Assembly (NCBI GenBank): GCA_025455245.1
Contig: JALOMX010000180.1
Coordinates: forward strand, 1 to 5,649
DNA: 5,649 nucleotides
Origin: Chitinophagaceae bacterium
GTDB lineage: Bacteria > Bacteroidota > Bacteroidia > Chitinophagales > Chitinophagaceae
Direction: 5' to 3'
Below, one piece after another: positions 3,974 to 5,649 of this stretch. Under the pieces are notes generated by a model, which was not told the origin of the DNA, did no database searches, and saw nothing but the letters and a program-made list of their open reading frames with translations. A program made the translations under genes and the position numbers. Numbering within the stretch: position 1 is the first letter of the stretch; each line of letters opens with the position of its first letter.

Positions 3974-5323
3974 TTACCGCTGCACGGCCTTCCTTATTCC
4001 GCTTAAAAACCTGTCTGTCAAGCGACGGTTATCGGTAATGATTTCTATGGAACCCTGTAACCCTTCCCGATACTTCAATGACTTACCTAAATGCGTGGTA
4101 AGGCCCTGTGGTAGGGTTAATGTTGCAAGGTATCCGCTATCGGTTGGTATTGGCTTTATTTGTGCAAGACTGCCTGCAACCTGTCCAAATTCCTCATAAG
4201 GAAATGCATCGAACCGAACGATAGCTTGTTGGCCAGTTTGAAGCTTGCCAAAGTTATATTGGGGCAGGGTGGCTTCCATAAAATAACCGGCATTGTCGGG
4301 TTGTACATTCCCCAACATCTCCCCTCGTTGAAGGTTGCGCCCGGGGTTGTAAAATGAAGAAAGCACGAGCCTGCCATTGCAGGGGGCATATACCATGTAT
4401 TGCTGTTCCCACGCAGCAATAGCCGAACGCCAGTTTTGTAAAGCCTGCACAAAAATGGCCTTTTGCTGCACTATGTCATTTTCCAGTGCATCTATCTGTT
4501 TCAGTTTTTCAAGGCGCTGTGCTGCATTGGCAAGTTGTACATTTTTTAATTGCGGCATTTGCAATTGTTTGCCGAGCCATTTGCCGGCTTCGTTGCGGTA
4601 TTCCACAGGGGCAATTACCGATTGTTTGGAAAGGGTTTCACTTACTTTAAAATTTTCACCTGCCAGTTTCACTTCTTGGAGGGTAAGGTCAAGCTGTTCG
4701 GCAATTACCCGTTGCTGTGCCGCTAAATTACTCAGGTCGTTTTGCAGCAATTGCCGTTGCCTAATGTAGTAACCGTTTCCCAGGTATTGCACATAGGTTT
4801 GGAGGGCTGCAAAAAACAATTGATATCCGCTTTGTAATTCGCCAAGTTGGGATGGGGCTAATAACCCACTTGATTGGTTATATAATGCCGCTATTTGATA
4901 GCTGCGACCAGTGGTTACCCATAGCAGAAAGCTATCGGCTATAGCTTTTTGGTTAAGCGCCGATAAGTAATCGGTAGTGCTTTGCAACACAGCAATTAAA
5001 TCCCCTGTTTGTAAAGTATCGCCTTCCTGTTGTAACAAGTGAAGCAGCCGCCCATCGGTACGCGCCAGCAATGGCTGAGGTGGATATTGGGCGAGCAACT
5101 TTCCCCTTGCACTTACCCTATCGGGATAACGTATAAACCAGCTGATGCCTAACAGCACACATACCATCACAAAAAACAAACTAATGCCCCAGCGCACCAC
5201 CCAGGGAGGCCTGCGCGATATGATGCCCATCCAGGCATCTTCATGTTCAGCCAAAGTGTCAGATGGCCTTACCGGGGTCCCGTTTAGCGCATGCGGTTGC
5301 TGTATGGTATTTTCAATGGGCAA
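3974..5323 (-). CDS. HlyD-family membrane fusion (periplasmic adaptor) protein of a peptide ABC exporter
   Basis: The adaptor that links an inner-membrane ABC exporter to an outer-membrane channel. The 449 residues show one N-terminal membrane segment (about 43-64) followed by RYPD, as in Bacteroidota bacteriocin-export HlyD proteins; a first lipoyl half around 80-115 (LLARTDGRLLHLL, VLQ); a long helical hairpin rich in Gln and Leu (about 120-310); a second lipoyl half with YAPCNGRLVL and RGEMLGNVQP; and a beta-barrel with GQQAIVRFDAFPYEEFG and the tail YREGLQ...EIITDNRRL. Length is normal. The start is a TTG at 5321-5323, overlapping the ABC gene by 11 bases. The only in-frame ATG is codon 32 and would cut off the conserved EHEDAWMGII segment before the membrane helix, so an upstream non-ATG start is favoured. 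Co-translation with the ABC gene is likely. Its 3' end is duplicated at 2396-2544. Confidence 0.93.
   Translation of the reverse strand: MPIENTIQQPHALNGTPVRPSDTLAEHEDAWMGIISRRPPWVVRWGISLFFVMVCVLLGISWFIRYPDRVSARGKLLAQYPPQPLLARTDGRLLHLLQQEGDTLQTGDLIAVLQSTTDYLSALNQKAIADSFLLWVTTGRSYQIAALYNQSSGLLAPSQLGELQSGYQLFFAALQTYVQYLGNGYYIRQRQLLQNDLSNLAAQQRVIAEQLDLTLQEVKLAGENFKVSETLSKQSVIAPVEYRNEAGKWLGKQLQMPQLKNVQLANAAQRLEKLKQIDALENDIVQQKAIFVQALQNWRSAIAAWEQQYMVYAPCNGRLVLSSFYNPGRNLQRGEMLGNVQPDNAGYFMEATLPQYNFGKLQTGQQAIVRFDAFPYEEFGQVAGSLAQIKPIPTDSGYLATLTLPQGLTTHLGKSLKYREGLQGSIEIITDNRRLTDRFLSGIRKAVQR
3975..4123. repeat. Direct repeat of HlyD 3' end, copy B (within intact gene)
   Basis: This is the intact-gene partner of copy A at 2396-2544, same orientation, encoding the last 49 or so codons of HlyD. 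Between the two copies lie the precursor and the small secreted-protein gene. Homologous recombination between the copies would delete 1579 bp while restoring a complete HlyD end. Confidence 0.9.
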
Positions 5324-5649
5324 GTTCCAACTGGTTTTTTACTAATTCGTAATAGCGGCCACGCAGGTGGGTCAACTGTTCATGCGTGCCTTGTTCTGCC
5401 ACCCGGCCATGATGCAACACCACAATATTGTCGGCCTGCCTTACCGTGCTTAGCCTGTGCGCTACCACCACCACCGTTTTGTGGGCAAAAAAGCCCTGCA
5501 GGTTTTCCAGGATTACTTTTTCGTTGTTGGCATCCAGCGAGTTGGTGGCTTCATCAAAAAAGATAAACTGCGGTTGCTTGTACACCGCCCGGGCTATGGC
5601 TAAGCGCTGGCGCTGCCCGCCGCTCATGCCCACCCCTTCGGCGCCCAGT
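5313..5649 (-). CDS. ABC exporter, C-terminal part of ATPase domain (partial, 5' end outside window)
   Basis: Reading leftward from the edge, 111 codons are visible before the TGA at 5313-5315. Order of motifs: EGVGMSGGQRQRLAIARA (ABC signature), FIFFDEATN (Walker B with catalytic Glu), SLD (D-loop), VVVAHRLSTV (H-loop His), then the usual tail VEQ-like RVAEQGTHEQL and RYYELVKNQLE. This is the end of a fused membrane/ATPase half-transporter of the exporter class. With an HlyD adaptor overlapping its stop codon and a double-glycine-like precursor downstream, it is probably a peptidase-containing (C39) bacteriocin exporter that cleaves the leader and pumps out the core. Walker A, the membrane domain and any C39 peptidase lie past the right edge, so the peptidase is inference. 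The GTG at 5631-5633 is internal, not a start. Confidence 0.93.
   Translation of the reverse strand, partial: LGAEGVGMSGGQRQRLAIARAVYKQPQFIFFDEATNSLDANNEKVILENLQGFFAHKTVVVVAHRLSTVRQADNIVVLHHGRVAEQGTHEQLTHLRGRYYELVKNQLELAH

Noticed and set aside
3640..4038. 132-codon + strand ORF across the precursor and palindrome region
   Set aside because: It runs antisense through the precursor and the HlyD tail and matches no family; the precursor leader motif on the other strand is far stronger evidence.
2396..4123. Insertion sequence or transposon bounded by the direct repeats
   Set aside because: The repeats are coding HlyD sequence, not terminal inverted repeats, and no transposase, integrase or short target duplication is visible.
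4377..4769. 130-codon + strand ORF, Cys- and Ser-rich
   Set aside because: Antisense shadow of the HlyD helical hairpin; the composition follows from Gln/Leu/Ala codons on the other strand.

Overview
The window looks like a chromosomal segment from a Bacteroidota bacterium, probably a Chitinophagaceae-like member. Three things point there: promoter-like TAnnTTTG boxes instead of clear Shine-Dalgarno sites, an RsmA with an NFPYNIS motif, and a peptide precursor with an LSRAEMKxIMAG leader next to an HlyD/ABC exporter of the Bacteroidota type. The genus assignment is inference.

Left part, + strand (1-2342). The C-terminal end of a large M1-type aminopeptidase is followed by rsmA, the 16S rRNA dimethyladenosine methyltransferase. 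rsmA has a promoter box almost touching its start codon, so its mRNA may be nearly leaderless. Five bases further on begins a D-2-hydroxyacid dehydrogenase with intact NAD-binding and catalytic residues. The intergenic stretch after it holds a two-copy 15-bp direct repeat with a 22-bp period, a promoter-like box and a strong intrinsic terminator. Together these could delimit an independent transcript of about 110 nt.

Right part, - strand (read from 5649 down to 2395). This is a peptide-export locus: the ATPase end of an ABC exporter, an overlapping HlyD-family membrane fusion protein, a 76-residue precursor peptide (26-residue double-glycine-like leader plus a six-cysteine core), a small secreted protein with lipocalin-like features, and a degraded copy of the HlyD tail. 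The exporter genes presumably secrete the peptide. The small secreted protein sits where an immunity or accessory protein would be expected, but nothing in its sequence proves that role. No modification enzyme is visible; one could lie beyond the right edge.

The most unusual structure is a direct repeat of about 149 bp (2396-2544 and 3975-4123, about 88% identical by hand count). It carries the HlyD 3' end on both sides of the precursor/secreted-protein cassette. The cassette is visibly more AT-rich than its surroundings. A tandem pair of perfect 15-bp palindromes lies between the exporter genes and the precursor and can fold as one 16-bp hairpin. The arrangement suggests a cassette inserted, duplicated or exchanged behind a conserved exporter.
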